DNA of 64,000 bases from Halobiforma lacisalsi AJ5 (GTDB lineage: Archaea; Halobacteriota; Halobacteria; Halobacteriales; Natrialbaceae). The DNA is taken from positions 152,197 through 216,196 of the forward strand of contig NZ_CP019286.1 of assembly GCF_000226975.2 (NCBI RefSeq), in the 5' to 3' direction. Position numbers and translations under genes: made by a program. How positions within the stretch are numbered: position 1 is the stretch's first letter; each line of letters begins with the position of its first letter. Below are positions 42,501-51,239 of the stretch, one piece after another. The notes below the pieces were generated by a model. It ran no database searches. It had not been told where the DNA came from and saw only the letters and a list, made by a program, of their open reading frames with translations.

Positions 42501-43688
42501 TCCCTGTTCGAAATCAATTCCATCGGAAGCTAGCTGGCTTTGAAGCTGATCTGCGTAAAAATTGAATGCTGCCGCATGGATTTCGCCAGGATCCGACTCT
42601 TGACGAAGCAAGAATTCCCGGAATTTGTCGTGGATCGCGTACCGTGTCGTCCCGTCGGAACCATCCCCCCTATCTTGGACAATCACCCGCCTATTGAGGC
42701 CACGTAACAACCGGCGGACACCGACCTGATCAAACCGGTCCTCGTCCGCCAACACAGAGCTACACACATGTTCATTCAGTTCGGTGAGCGGGGATGTCGC
42801 TTGGAGGAACCGCTCTTCGTCCCGGGTCAACGCATCCAGATACTCCACCTCGATATAATCACGGATCTCCCCTTCAGGAACTTCGATGGCGGATGCAGGG
42901 TCCTCGATATCCGCTAAGAGTCCCAAATAGTACGGATGGCCACCCAGCCGGTCATGCAATTCCCGTGCTGTGGTTGGCTCCATCTCCGGTACTTCGTTCG
43001 TCAGAAGTTTAACAGACTGTGCCTCACTGAACGTGGAAAGACGAGTCACCGGGACTTGGCCTGCAAACTGCAGTCGCCCTGCTGAAAGCAAGGTGACCTC
43101 CGGTCCGAGAACTTCGGCTATCTCGACGAGGGCATCCTTGATTTTCTCCTCATCATCGTCGACATTGTGTACGTCGTCAAGACAGATGAGACGCGTGTGA
43201 CCGTCTGGAACATGGTCAGCCATCTGGTCAAGTGCCTCAATATACTCAAACCTGTCTTCAGCCCAATCGGGAGGATTTCGTGTCCATGAGAGACCGCCTC
43301 CGACAGGGCCTGCACTTCCAGAGACACCGGTGACTTCTCGGTCGCCTTTCTTCACTGATTTCGGGATATCGCTTAGGATTGTTCGGTAGATTTTCTGTGC
43401 CACTGTTGGGACACTGTGGTGAGAGCCTAATTCGACTCGTTCGATGGAGTACTCGTCACCGAACTCGTCCTCAACCCAATCAAGAAGATAAGTCTTCCCA
43501 ACACCTGGCTCCCCCGCAACATGGAACAGCGTATCATCTCCGTCTAACCGCTGAGCTATCTGTTCCTGAACGTCTTCTCGAGGAACATAACTTTCTGCCA
43601 ACGGAGACGGATCGATCTCTTCTTCCTCCTGATCACGCCCGATGAGGTTCTTGAATTTCCTCCCAGCTCTCATGATGAACGATCCCAT
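39513..43688 (-). CDS. Giant STAND-type NTPase with helical-repeat C-terminus (Avs-like)
   Basis: 1391 residues from ATG 43688 (ATG 43673 possible). The N-terminal NTPase has Walker A GEPGVGKT (59-66), Walker B RLICLDDVHN (~170) and VTLLSAGRLQFAG, followed by a GxP-like segment (LHDRLGGHPYYLGLLAD) and a winged-helix part. The remaining ~950 residues are helical repeats (for example DAALTILRGVLQSP, PYYQYALDLLAEDE). This is the layout of STAND NTPases such as Avs proteins that sense phage proteins through the repeats. No effector nuclease is visible at the N-terminus, which would be needed from elsewhere or is a minimal unknown domain (first 30 residues basic). Defence role inferred. Confidence 0.72.
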   Translation of the reverse strand: MGSFIMRAGRKFKNLIGRDQEEEEIDPSPLAESYVPREDVQEQIAQRLDGDDTLFHVAGEPGVGKTYLLDWVEDEFGDEYSIERVELGSHHSVPTVAQKIYRTILSDIPKSVKKGDREVTGVSGSAGPVGGGLSWTRNPPDWAEDRFEYIEALDQMADHVPDGHTRLICLDDVHNVDDDEEKIKDALVEIAEVLGPEVTLLSAGRLQFAGQVPVTRLSTFSEAQSVKLLTNEVPEMEPTTARELHDRLGGHPYYLGLLADIEDPASAIEVPEGEIRDYIEVEYLDALTRDEERFLQATSPLTELNEHVCSSVLADEDRFDQVGVRRLLRGLNRRVIVQDRGDGSDGTTRYAIHDKFREFLLRQESDPGEIHAAAFNFYADQLQSQLASDGIDFEQGTHSTTLCTHHLSALIELQDQQQTVADFLKTALGEDGLPFYTATVLLDELKVWSTDDVSDTVVSTVLSVLDGREPLAGYFFDEEVDRSWAEQLYDQGVFADPDVPHMQYLNSIVDVHPDFVVKVITNLDTDDSNTRRWLISIAGDLPADAAAETSDVIESWVSESESFQQLDFYAIQLIQHLIEHNETDAALTILRGVLQSPQRSTDVNWQQDRQSEQYQLHELFQETRETFVEACGRDFLDALEEALRQTLDTETDPEGDSIYESVASRTPISELDYGDENTGERKHILFTYLSRAAKQWVSADPTGNDREALIISYLDDTIPAFRRIGLFLLSQHPDVYREIIADELGEESNYDDDSIQYDFYRLVEIGYPYLDTDQQDHVYEVLRNGPGERKWIEDRAAQVAPDREQSKEEIVQERVERWRLKRLYLLDGEVSDDQQEYIDELVDKYGVPEQTASEPYTPSVRGGVVNERGPEELDTLRDRDAETVLQKCVDWDPPEYGRRFFVDGEREDISHWGFAKQLQQLVEEQPAAYAEAIQILEKGKPQYADVVLDSFVDVLQDDGQFPWPPILAFCETVVDEPGRWSSRCRTSIARLVGQGIQADQADFPIQYIERVEDLLIALTSPVDLDPDQEQPHSWIGGVGTTEPEVRQHGIRTIVSYLIWQDQNGRLEKDQLDAPLRQVIEAKISEDTATSVRTALGRHFRTFWAADEELIRTHLDDLFPTPETDETKELFAATWNGYSRGNPFLLSAYPHLRPYYQYALDLLAEDESDEGWITAKSTASHVAMAYIFEDEPLEDEDSLITRFYEMMSPETAANISQALANGLDNEDSDFHQHWDAIRELWEWRLDQVETQIDGIEDGAAYHREFRYFLRCLKHTDASNLEDEQVLVERTAPFLIHQAPHVRLLEEWLAEQSATYPAAAISVYYVIVEAVPDDEWYNVARSSKDEMRETLYTNAVRAGDEPGSHAYRVANRFAAAGYEIDKEFLDSYLSDDP

Positions 43689-43788
43689 ATACTCTACCTC
43701 ACCAGATACTTCCCGTTTAGCACAGCTGATACAAATAGGAAGGGGAGGCTAGCCGTTTCTGACCTCAAACCTGAATTCTACTTTTTAC

Positions 43789-44857
43789 GAGGGTGTCATA
43801 GAACGATTACCACACCAAAGAGCAGGGTGAATGCTGAGATGGTATGGCCTCAGCGACCCTGCAAGATGATCCTTCGGTAGAGTCGTTCTTCAATGTCGCG
43901 GAGACCGAGACGCTAGCGTTGTTCGAGCACCTCTCCTTCGAGTTTCTCGAAGAGTTCGACGTGTTCGCCCCGGCGCAGACGGGGCGAACACGAGAGCATG
44001 AACCACCAGAGTTGATGCGTGGCTTCCTCCACTGCTACTACAAGGACATCTACGGGATTCGTCCGGTTGAGCGAGAGCTTCGGAACACGGTTGTTTGGCT
44101 CAGCTGTGGGTTCGATCGACCGCCGTCCAGAGACGCGGTCGATCGCTTTCTCACCGACCTCGAACACGTCGTTGACGAGGTCTTTGGCCGACTCGTCGAG
44201 CAGGCCGCCCGCCGCGGCCTGCTCGACTTGACTTACTGCATCGATTCAACTGACGTGAGGGCGATGCCTGCCGATCAAGACGCGTCGAAGTGCTACGATC
44301 CAACCGACGACGAGTACTACCACGGCTACGGCTGTACGATCGTCTCGACCGGACAAAAGATCCCGATTGCGGCGGAGTTCACAGAGAGTAAGCAAGCGCC
44401 AGAGGAGACGGCGATGCGCGTCACGCGTGACGCGCTCGCCGTCTCCACACCGATCTGGATGCTTGGAGACAGCGCCTACGACACGCTCGACTGGCACGAC
44501 CACCTGCTGGCCGCAGGGGTCGTGCCAGTCGCTCCGTACAACGCGCGAAACACCGACGAGCCGAAAGATATCGAGTACAGAGTCGAAGACCGCATCGACG
44601 AACACAGCGAAGACGTTCAACTGAAGCAATCCACGTTGGATGAGACGTACAACCGCCGTACGGGGGTTGAACGAACCAACGAATCAGTCAAGGACTGCGG
44701 CCTCGGGCGAACGCACGCCCGAGGCCGCGTCCACGCACGAGCGCAGGTGTTCCTCGCACTCTGTCTGCGCCTCGTGGTCGCCATCACCAACTATGAACGC
44801 GGAGACAATCCGGGAAGCACCATCATCACGGTGTGAGAAGAGTTCTATGACACCCTC
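43789..44857 (+). mobile_element. IS5-like insertion sequence (1069 bp)
   Basis: Perfect 16-bp terminal inverted repeats: GAGGGTGTCATAGAAC (43789-43804) and GTTCTATGACACCCTC (44842-44857). It encloses a single transposase gene. No direct duplication is seen in the flanks (ctttttac left, attatagc right), so the duplication may be very short or lost. It lies between the STAND gene and the metallo-beta-lactamase gene without interrupting either. Confidence 0.85.
43844..44836 (+). CDS. IS5-like DDE transposase
   Basis: 330 residues. DDE landmarks are LTYCIDSTDVRAM (first D), IWMLGDSAYDT (second D) and TYNRRTGVERTNESVKDCGL (third, E with the R-x-x-x-E arrangement). It also has an N-terminal helical part with VERELRNTVVWLSCGFDRPPS typical of IS5/IS1182-type haloarchaeal transposases. 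The frame is intact. The exact IS family should be settled by comparison with reference elements. Confidence 0.85.
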   Translation: MASATLQDDPSVESFFNVAETETLALFEHLSFEFLEEFDVFAPAQTGRTREHEPPELMRGFLHCYYKDIYGIRPVERELRNTVVWLSCGFDRPPSRDAVDRFLTDLEHVVDEVFGRLVEQAARRGLLDLTYCIDSTDVRAMPADQDASKCYDPTDDEYYHGYGCTIVSTGQKIPIAAEFTESKQAPEETAMRVTRDALAVSTPIWMLGDSAYDTLDWHDHLLAAGVVPVAPYNARNTDEPKDIEYRVEDRIDEHSEDVQLKQSTLDETYNRRTGVERTNESVKDCGLGRTHARGRVHARAQVFLALCLRLVVAITNYERGDNPGSTIITV

Positions 44858-44971
44858 ATTATAGCTTACAGAGTGGACTCTGTATCCTATTCGAGAGGTT
44901 ATTGTGTATTTAGCGTGTTTCAAATGTCCCTAATAGAAACAACTATATGACTAGGTCCTGTTATCCATAAT

Positions 44972-47251
44972 ATGGAGGTTTCTTACGAACATGCGAATCC
45001 GAGGGCGGGCAACGAGTCGTTTCTTCTTCGGGTTCAACGAGAGTACGAACGGCAGACTCCCTGCATTCTCGTCGATGCGGGGGACGGCGTCGACACATCG
45101 ACACTACTCGGTGACGACGAATACTTGGCAGCGATACTCCTCACCCACGCGCACCTCGATCACTACCAATCGTTGGACGAGGCCCATCGTGACGGGGCAC
45201 CGATTTTCACGTCCCCCGGGACAGCGGCGATCCTCGAGGACGTCTTAGCAGAAGGTGTACGGCACCATTCGATGTCAGATCCTGACTCGATACTCGAACG
45301 AGTCGAAGCGATCGACGACTGGGCCGATGTCGTCGGTGATGACATCAGTGTAGCCCCCGTGCCAGCGGGGCATACGCCAGGGGCGTGCGGATTCCTGATT
45401 CGAGCCCGCGACGGACAGGAGAGTTTCCGTGCGCTCGCTACCGGGGACTTCACACGACGCGACGCTGGCGGATACATCGGATTCGATCCGGAACAGTTCC
45501 TCGAGGTCGATGCACTATTCCTCACGGCCGCGACGAACGATGGCGTCGACGAGACGATCACTGATATCGTCGAGACGCTCGCCGCTCGTGCCAACGCTGG
45601 CTCGAAGACGCTCTGTACGGCAAGTGGACTGACTGGCGTTCACCTCGCAACGCTTCTCGGTTCGATCGAACACGAACTCGGCTATTCAGTTCCAGTTACT
45701 CTCGTCGGACAAGTCGCGAAACTCTACGATGCATTGGAATATGACTATCCGAACGTGGAGACCATCCCAGAGTTCGCGATTCCTCACGACTGCCTCGAGG
45801 AAGGGACCGTAACTATCGCCGGGCCGGAGGTTCCGACCGAGGGAAGCAGCGAACGGCTCTTCGAGGCGATACGTGACGACGGGAATGCGACGCTGATACA
45901 GGTTCAGGGCGGAACCACGACTGCGAAAGACGCCGGCGACTTCGCTGGCACCGTTTCGTCGTTCACGTTTTCGAACCATCCGACCGAAGCGGTTCTCGAC
46001 GAGGTCGTCGAAACGATCGCTCCGACCCACGTCGTCATCACGCACCAGCGTGGCCGATCCCTGAAGCGGTATAAAGACAAGTGGGACGCATATACGTGGG
46101 CAACCGGCAGTTCCGGAACGGAGCAGTTGTATCAGGACGGAAACTTCTGTGCACCGGACTGGATCGGTGATGCCGCGAAGCGACGTGTGCGTAATTGCGA
46201 CGAGCAACGGAGCACGATCGACGTCGGAGACGGGATCCTGCAAGCGGCAGCGAGCGTTCCGGTACTCGAGCGCCGAGGGACGGCCACCCTCGAACAAGAA
46301 GGCGTAGACGTCGCTCGGCTCCGCGAAGAACTCCATATCGGTCGATCTCAGCCCGAGGAGGCAGTGGCGACTCAATCCGTAGAGCCCGAAACGGAGACAA
46401 CTACCACGCAGAACGCACACGTCGCTCCAACTCATGCGACCGATGGCGGATTGTATCGAACTGTCGATCAGCCATCGAACGACACCAAGTATGTGACGCC
46501 GAATCCGTCGAAGGTGCCTGACGAGATCGTGAATCCGACGGTCGTCAACGTGCTGTGCGAGTCGGCGTCAACGGAGAGCAATACCTCCTCGGATGATACT
46601 ACTGCCGAGCGGACATCGAAAGCTGAATCGAAGGAAGCCAGCGGAAAAGATGCTGATAGCCTCGGAGAGGACGAATCGGCTACCGAGACGGAAACCACTG
46701 ATGAATCGACTGCAGTCTCGTACACGGAGCAAACTGAGAGCGAGACCGAGGACAAGAATACGGAAGATTCGGATTCGACAATGAGCAAAACTATAGCTGA
46801 AGAGACAACAGGGACGGTGACCGACGAAACAGTTCGGATCGATCCCGCAATTCGAACACTCGCCGAACGCCGGGCCAGTACCGAGGGCGAATCGACCGCA
46901 GCGTTCGTCGAGTCGGCAGTCAAAACGTACCTCACGGAAGTGCTACGGGGCAACCAGCCGTGGTCCGAATGGGAAGGAATCATAGAACGAAAACTCACGA
47001 TCGATGCCGATCCGGCACTCGAGAAGCTCATCGCAACTACTGCTGCGAACGATGACGCCTCGGACGCGGAGTCCTTCGTCGTTCAGACACTCTGCGATGC
47101 GATCGGTCTCGATGTCGATGATCGCGAGCTACCGGTCAGTACCCTCGAGGAGATGGACGAACTCATCGTTGCGACGACCGAGAACGAGAACTGCCCTCAC
47201 GAAACGAAGGACGAAGTCGTTCAAGCGGCTCTTGTGCGACAAGTCTTGTAA
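44972..47251 (+). CDS. Metallo-beta-lactamase (beta-CASP-like) protein with RHH-like C-terminus
   Basis: 759 residues. The N-terminal ~400 residues are an MBL-fold hydrolase: LLTHAHLDHYQSL (HxHxDH at 59-64), PAGHTPGACGFLI (third metal His) and ATGDFTRRDAGG (bridging Asp). Later segments (SGLTGVHLATLLG, VVITHQRGRSLKRYK) fit a beta-CASP insertion with a terminal His, as in RNA/DNA-cleaving members. A ~200-residue low-complexity acidic linker follows (~440-610). The last ~140 residues contain VRIDPAIRTLAERRAS...AAFVESAVKTYLTEVL, similar to ribbon-helix-helix DNA-binding units. It precedes the AAA gene by 90 bp, same strand; both are probably one unit. Confidence 0.7.
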   Translation: MEVSYEHANPRAGNESFLLRVQREYERQTPCILVDAGDGVDTSTLLGDDEYLAAILLTHAHLDHYQSLDEAHRDGAPIFTSPGTAAILEDVLAEGVRHHSMSDPDSILERVEAIDDWADVVGDDISVAPVPAGHTPGACGFLIRARDGQESFRALATGDFTRRDAGGYIGFDPEQFLEVDALFLTAATNDGVDETITDIVETLAARANAGSKTLCTASGLTGVHLATLLGSIEHELGYSVPVTLVGQVAKLYDALEYDYPNVETIPEFAIPHDCLEEGTVTIAGPEVPTEGSSERLFEAIRDDGNATLIQVQGGTTTAKDAGDFAGTVSSFTFSNHPTEAVLDEVVETIAPTHVVITHQRGRSLKRYKDKWDAYTWATGSSGTEQLYQDGNFCAPDWIGDAAKRRVRNCDEQRSTIDVGDGILQAAASVPVLERRGTATLEQEGVDVARLREELHIGRSQPEEAVATQSVEPETETTTTQNAHVAPTHATDGGLYRTVDQPSNDTKYVTPNPSKVPDEIVNPTVVNVLCESASTESNTSSDDTTAERTSKAESKEASGKDADSLGEDESATETETTDESTAVSYTEQTESETEDKNTEDSDSTMSKTIAEETTGTVTDETVRIDPAIRTLAERRASTEGESTAAFVESAVKTYLTEVLRGNQPWSEWEGIIERKLTIDADPALEKLIATTAANDDASDAESFVVQTLCDAIGLDVDDRELPVSTLEEMDELIVATTENENCPHETKDEVVQAALVRQVL

Positions 47252-47341
47252 TCGGTAGTAGTACAGTCTATCTACGAGAAAATCGAAATAGCGCAATTGA
47301 GATGCACGAATATTTATGCTGACCGCTAAAAAGGAGAGACA

Positions 47342-49030
47342 ATGACCGACGCAGGTAGTGAAGAGAAGTTTATCGCCGACGCTAAGCGCCACAATGAGTG
47401 GTGGAGGGAGGAGCGACCGGCGACAGCCTTGGAAGCTGCCTCACTCACACCGCGTTCCGACTTTCACCAACTTCTCAAAACGGTCGACCAAGCGCGACAA
47501 AACGGCACGGAAAATCTCGTCTACCAGATCTACGGACAGACCGGAATGGGAAAGACGACTCTCTTCCAGCAGCTCATCGCGGCACTGCTGGATACAACCG
47601 ATTTTCCGGGAGGAGGACGCGATCACGAAATCGCAGGATCAGTATCGCCACGCCAGATACTATATGTCCCACTCGAAGCGTCGCTCTATCACTTAGAGCG
47701 GCCAGAAGATGCGATTACGCGGTTGAAGCAAGTCGTAGACTACTTCGACTCACACGTTGCTCCGCGGCGAGGTCAAAAGTACATATTTCTGGACGACATC
47801 GGTGCGCTCAATCTCAAGGAAGACGAACACAATGAGCTTCTCGATCTAGTCGACCAGCGAACATATCTGTTTCTCACTGGAATCGTCGCTTCGCAAGTCG
47901 ATCTCAAGACTCGATCAGATGCCGACGAAATAGACGCATTCGAAGGCCCCACACCAGTGCTCCCGATGAAATTCGTTGATACGGTTCAACATCGCTCCGG
48001 CGAGGGTGGCCTCCAAGTGGACCTCGGCTCCGAATTCCGGGAGCAACTTGAAGCATATCAGTCAGACGGATTACCCGGACCAGCACCGATCAAAGCGGTT
48101 CGACGGTCGCTCGATTTGAGAGACGGTGGTGCTAGTATCGATGACGCGATCGCGTCCCTCAATGAGCTCTATTTTGAACACCTCTCACCGAGTCAGCGAG
48201 ATGACCTCCACGATGCGTCTCGTGAGTACTTGCAAATCGGCGGGACGGTACACCGTGCCAGTGACGCGTCAGTACGAAATGAACTCACTAAATCATACTT
48301 CTTGCTGTATCTGTACAAGGAGTTAGCGAAGCACGAATCCATTCAAAAGCCTGAAAATCTGCACAAACTCAGTTCGATTGCGGCGAGTCAAGCCGGCGAG
48401 GAACTTCGATACACGGATATCAGTGATCGAATCGGTGTCGATCGTCGGACTGTCGACAGTTATCTCGAGGCATTGGATGAGGGAATTGCAGTGTCCGAGT
48501 CCCACGATTACTCGCTTCGTCGATATCGACGAACTCGTCTGTATCTCCGCAATCCCCGGCACGTTGTTCTGCTATCACAGCGTCAAGAACACTATGGATT
48601 CGAGGAGTACAGTCACGAAGGTACACTCAATCACGAATTCGAGTATAAATTGGCCAGAACGGTCGCGTTCGACCACGCAAAGCGTCTCGCATTCACCGTC
48701 GGCGCCTACGACGTTGAATACTGCGAGACGAACTCTGGACTCGTGGATTACGTCCTACAGTGCGAGGGAAACGTTCTGCCGTTCGTACTCTCTTACCATC
48801 CCAATACGGACGCTGCCGAACAAACTGCGATCGAATTCGATCCTGCGGTCGGCCAACACACGAAACCCGGTAGCGAGGAGCTACAAGACTACAACTACAA
48901 AGCACCCTGCCGGTTCATCATCACAGATAGTCTTCCGAAAGACATACTCGAGCAGGGTTCGCTGCGTATTTCCTATGACGATAGCGATGTCTGCTATCTT
49001 CCATATTGGCTATTCTTACTGATCTGTTGA
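47342..49030 (+). CDS. AAA+ ATPase of the DUF4143 type
   Basis: 562 residues from ATG 47342. Walker A is GQTGMGKTT (65-73), Walker B is KYIFLDDIGALN, and FLTGIVASQ is the sensor region. A winged helix is seen at ISDRIGVDRRTVDSYLEAL. The C-terminal domain (LNHEFEYKLARTVAF, then FVLSYHPNTDAAE) corresponds to the DUF4143 nuclease-like part found in these ATPases. It starts 90 bp after the MBL gene in the same direction, so the two are likely co-expressed. The pairing of an MBL nuclease fused to a DNA-binding tail with this AAA protein suggests a defence or mobile-element system, by inference. Confidence 0.7.
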   Translation: MTDAGSEEKFIADAKRHNEWWREERPATALEAASLTPRSDFHQLLKTVDQARQNGTENLVYQIYGQTGMGKTTLFQQLIAALLDTTDFPGGGRDHEIAGSVSPRQILYVPLEASLYHLERPEDAITRLKQVVDYFDSHVAPRRGQKYIFLDDIGALNLKEDEHNELLDLVDQRTYLFLTGIVASQVDLKTRSDADEIDAFEGPTPVLPMKFVDTVQHRSGEGGLQVDLGSEFREQLEAYQSDGLPGPAPIKAVRRSLDLRDGGASIDDAIASLNELYFEHLSPSQRDDLHDASREYLQIGGTVHRASDASVRNELTKSYFLLYLYKELAKHESIQKPENLHKLSSIAASQAGEELRYTDISDRIGVDRRTVDSYLEALDEGIAVSESHDYSLRRYRRTRLYLRNPRHVVLLSQRQEHYGFEEYSHEGTLNHEFEYKLARTVAFDHAKRLAFTVGAYDVEYCETNSGLVDYVLQCEGNVLPFVLSYHPNTDAAEQTAIEFDPAVGQHTKPGSEELQDYNYKAPCRFIITDSLPKDILEQGSLRISYDDSDVCYLPYWLFLLIC

Positions 49031-49096
49031 ATCTTGAATTCATTTTCGCTGGCGACTCGAAGCGATGGACGTCTCACTCCTCTCGAAAGGTGGCCG

Positions 49097-49779
49097 CTAC
49101 GAGGTACAGTCCGCGTCCGGCAACAGGTACGAACCCCGGTAGTACCTATTCGTGAGCTCTTGGACGCGGCCCTCGATCGGCATGGTCACCCCGTACCGCT
49201 CCTCGAGTTCGACCAAGGCCTCATTCGCGAACGTGGCGAACTGATCGTCCCCCAGGCGTTCGATCTGGGCTTCGAGTTCATCCCGGGCGACATCGTAATC
49301 GAGACCGGCCTGTACGAGCATATTCATGTCCTCGATATCGTCGTCGCGGCCGGCGATCAGTTTGAACAGAAAGATATCCTCATTGCTGACCAGCCGGACC
49401 GTCAGTCGGTCCGGGTTGAGGAACGGCTCTCCGTGCTCTTGCATCCCATCGGTGAGGACGAGCTTGTTCACGACCTGCTGATTGAAAATGTCGAGCCGAC
49501 ACCCATCGTCGTTCTCGACGCAGCTCGTCGCCCCAGCGCTTGGTAATCTGGATCCAACGACTGAACCTCCGCATACCCGAGATCCATCAGGACGGCCCAC
49601 AGCTGGCCGTACGCGTCGCCATTCGGGACGACCAGGTCGATATCTTTCGTCGCCCCCTTGAGGTCGCGAAGCGACATCGCGCCACCACCGATCAGGTAGA
49701 CCGTGAGCGGGGCTGAGAGGCCATCCGCGATTCGCTGGAACTCGTTCTCAATGTACTTGCGCCCGAATGTTGGTCTTAT
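49097..49779 (-). pseudogene. Dead nucleotidyltransferase (toxin-like) with lost start and frameshift
   Basis: Read from the end of the HTH gene, the frame gives RPTFGRKYIENEFQRIADG, TVYLIGGGAMSLRDLKGATKD and IDLVVPNGDAYG, the GG(G)x(S) and DxD motifs of a MNT/AbiEii-like nucleotidyltransferase. At the CCCC run 49531-49534 a single-base deletion shifts the frame. The rest (CRLDIFNQQVVNKLVLTDGM, NEDIFLFKLIAGRDDDIEDM) lies in the other frame to 49097. The expected ATG at 49779 is ATA, and one G-to-A change would explain both that and the TAA now ending the upstream gene. The tail (SYLLPDADCTS) also looks truncated. The cognate HTH gene remains intact. Confidence 0.78.
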
Positions 49780-50702
49780 TGTGGTAGATCCACCTCGTAA
49801 TCAGCCGCCAGCTCCTGGAACTCGTCCCACTCCGGGAGCCGGTCGTCGTCGACCTCGCCGTGCGTCTCGAGGTAGTGGAGCAAGGCGTCGATTTCGTCTT
49901 CGAGGCCATACTTCGCCGCTTGCTCTCGGAGGTCCGCCTCGTCGACGTCGACGTGGCTGAGCAGGAGGAGACAGTACGAGCGGTGGCGGCTGCCGTCGTC
50001 GATCAGCAGCGTGTGACAGCAGAGCTCCGCCGGCGAGACTTCGTCAAGTTCCTCGGAGGAGACGTAGTAGCGGTGGCCGGTGAGCAGGAACTGGAGGTCG
50101 AAGGCTGCGAACCGAGTGAGGCCGGTTTCGTGGAACGCCTCTGCGTCGATCTCCGTCTCGGTCTGGGCGAGGAATTCGTCGTAGTCCTCCCAGAGAATCG
50201 TACCCTTCGGGGCAACGGCTTCGAGGCGCTGGCGATGTAGATGATGTGCGAGTTCACGGGCGAACTCGTGGAGGCGGTCGAAATCGGCGTTGAACTCGTA
50301 GTGGCCGTCGACGGTCCCGACGAGCCCACGGTCGCGAAACCGCTTGAGGACGCGGTTGACCGTGTTGCGGTAGTTGTCGCTCCGGTCGGCGATCTCGGAG
50401 ACGGTTTGCGGCTGGTCAAGGTAGTACAGCACTTCGAGTGCCTTGCCGGTCAGCAGTTCGGGGAAGTCGATGTGGGAGTGCTGGCGGACGAGGTCCTGAT
50501 AGAGTTCGACGGTGCAAGCATCCGACGGGATGACTCGTTTTCGCCGCCCGTCGCGTTCCGTGTAGACGAGCCCCTTCTCGACGAGGTCGCTGACGGCCCG
50601 AGAGAGGTAGCTCTCGCTGTGGTCGAGCTTCGTCGCGAGTTCGGAGATCGTGTCGCCGCGGTCGACCGTGGCGAGGACCTCGAGTTCGATGCGCCGGAGC
50701 AT
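49776..50702 (-). CDS. Double winged-helix regulator, antitoxin-like
   Basis: 308 residues from ATG 50702. The first winged helix (ELEVLATVDRGDTISELATK, SESYLSRAVSDLVEKGLVYTE) and the second (TGKALEVLYYLDQPQTVSEIAD, NTVNRVLKRFRDRGLVGTVD) are followed by an alpha/beta C-terminal domain (FAAFDLQFLLTGHRYYVSSE, HTLLIDDGSRHRSYCLLLLS). Its stop touches the start of the decayed nucleotidyltransferase, so it was the upstream partner of that toxin-like gene, comparable to AbiEi/MenA-type pairs. It may now be an orphan regulator. The promoter region (50703-50788) holds short AT-rich stretches. Confidence 0.78.
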   Translation of the reverse strand: MLRRIELEVLATVDRGDTISELATKLDHSESYLSRAVSDLVEKGLVYTERDGRRKRVIPSDACTVELYQDLVRQHSHIDFPELLTGKALEVLYYLDQPQTVSEIADRSDNYRNTVNRVLKRFRDRGLVGTVDGHYEFNADFDRLHEFARELAHHLHRQRLEAVAPKGTILWEDYDEFLAQTETEIDAEAFHETGLTRFAAFDLQFLLTGHRYYVSSEELDEVSPAELCCHTLLIDDGSRHRSYCLLLLSHVDVDEADLREQAAKYGLEDEIDALLHYLETHGEVDDDRLPEWDEFQELAADYEVDLPQ

Positions 50703-50788
50703 GGTGTAACATAGTACGAAACCTCTTTATAAGGAAGGTTCAAGTAGTGTTACGACCAGTGGAAATTTTGATAGGTAGCTCGGAGGGT

Positions 50789-50827
50789 TTAACCAACAAA
50801 ACTATACTGATGTCTAGTGTTGGTTAA
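50789..50827. repeat. Plasmid-wide inverted repeat, site 4
   Basis: TTAACCAAC (50789-50797) and GTTGGTTAA (50819-50827), perfect, with a 21-bp spacer. It lies 15 bp before the ATG (50843) of the next gene and would cover the transcription start, so binding here would repress that gene. Confidence 0.85.
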
Positions 50828-50842
50828 TACGGATTGGTCTCA

Positions 50843-51166
50843 ATGTCCTACGAGCCACCGACGCCCCCATCGGAGCTCCCCAACGACATCGTCGATACGC
50901 TTGACGAATATTCACCCGAACGTCTTCAGCACGTCGCCAACTACGCTGAGAAACTGGCCGAGTACCGCGAGCGTGAAGCCCGTCTCGCTGAGCAAGACAG
51001 CGAAGACGAGGTCAAAGAACGACCGGATGATCTCCCAGATGACGTCCCGTCAAAGGCGACAATCACGATCAAAGAGATCAACGACAACCGCTACTACTAC
51101 TGGCAGTGGCGAGAAGGGGATCAGATCAAGTCCAAATACAAAGGACCAGTCAATTCCGACGAGTAG
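50843..51166 (+). CDS. Small DUF6788-like protein next to the origin
   Basis: 107 residues from ATG 50843. The N-terminal half is helical and acidic (DTLDEYSPERLQHVANYAEKL). The C-terminal part KATITIKEINDNRYYYWQWREGDQIKSKYKGPV resembles the aromatic beta-hairpin region of DUF6788-like haloarchaeal proteins, which are common near plasmid replication genes. The function is unknown. It is flanked by inverted-repeat site 4 upstream and the iteron cluster downstream. Confidence 0.6.
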   Translation: MSYEPPTPPSELPNDIVDTLDEYSPERLQHVANYAEKLAEYREREARLAEQDSEDEVKERPDDLPDDVPSKATITIKEINDNRYYYWQWREGDQIKSKYKGPVNSDE

Positions 51167-51239
51167 GGGGCAACTGGAGAGATTTCGATTTCACCACACT
51201 CCGTGTGCGAAGAGAAGCACCTCAGGACTCGAGAGAGAC

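Noticed and set aside
49034..49546. Plus-strand open frame of 170 codons
   Set aside because: It is the antisense shadow of the decayed nucleotidyltransferase, whose motifs read clearly on the minus strand.
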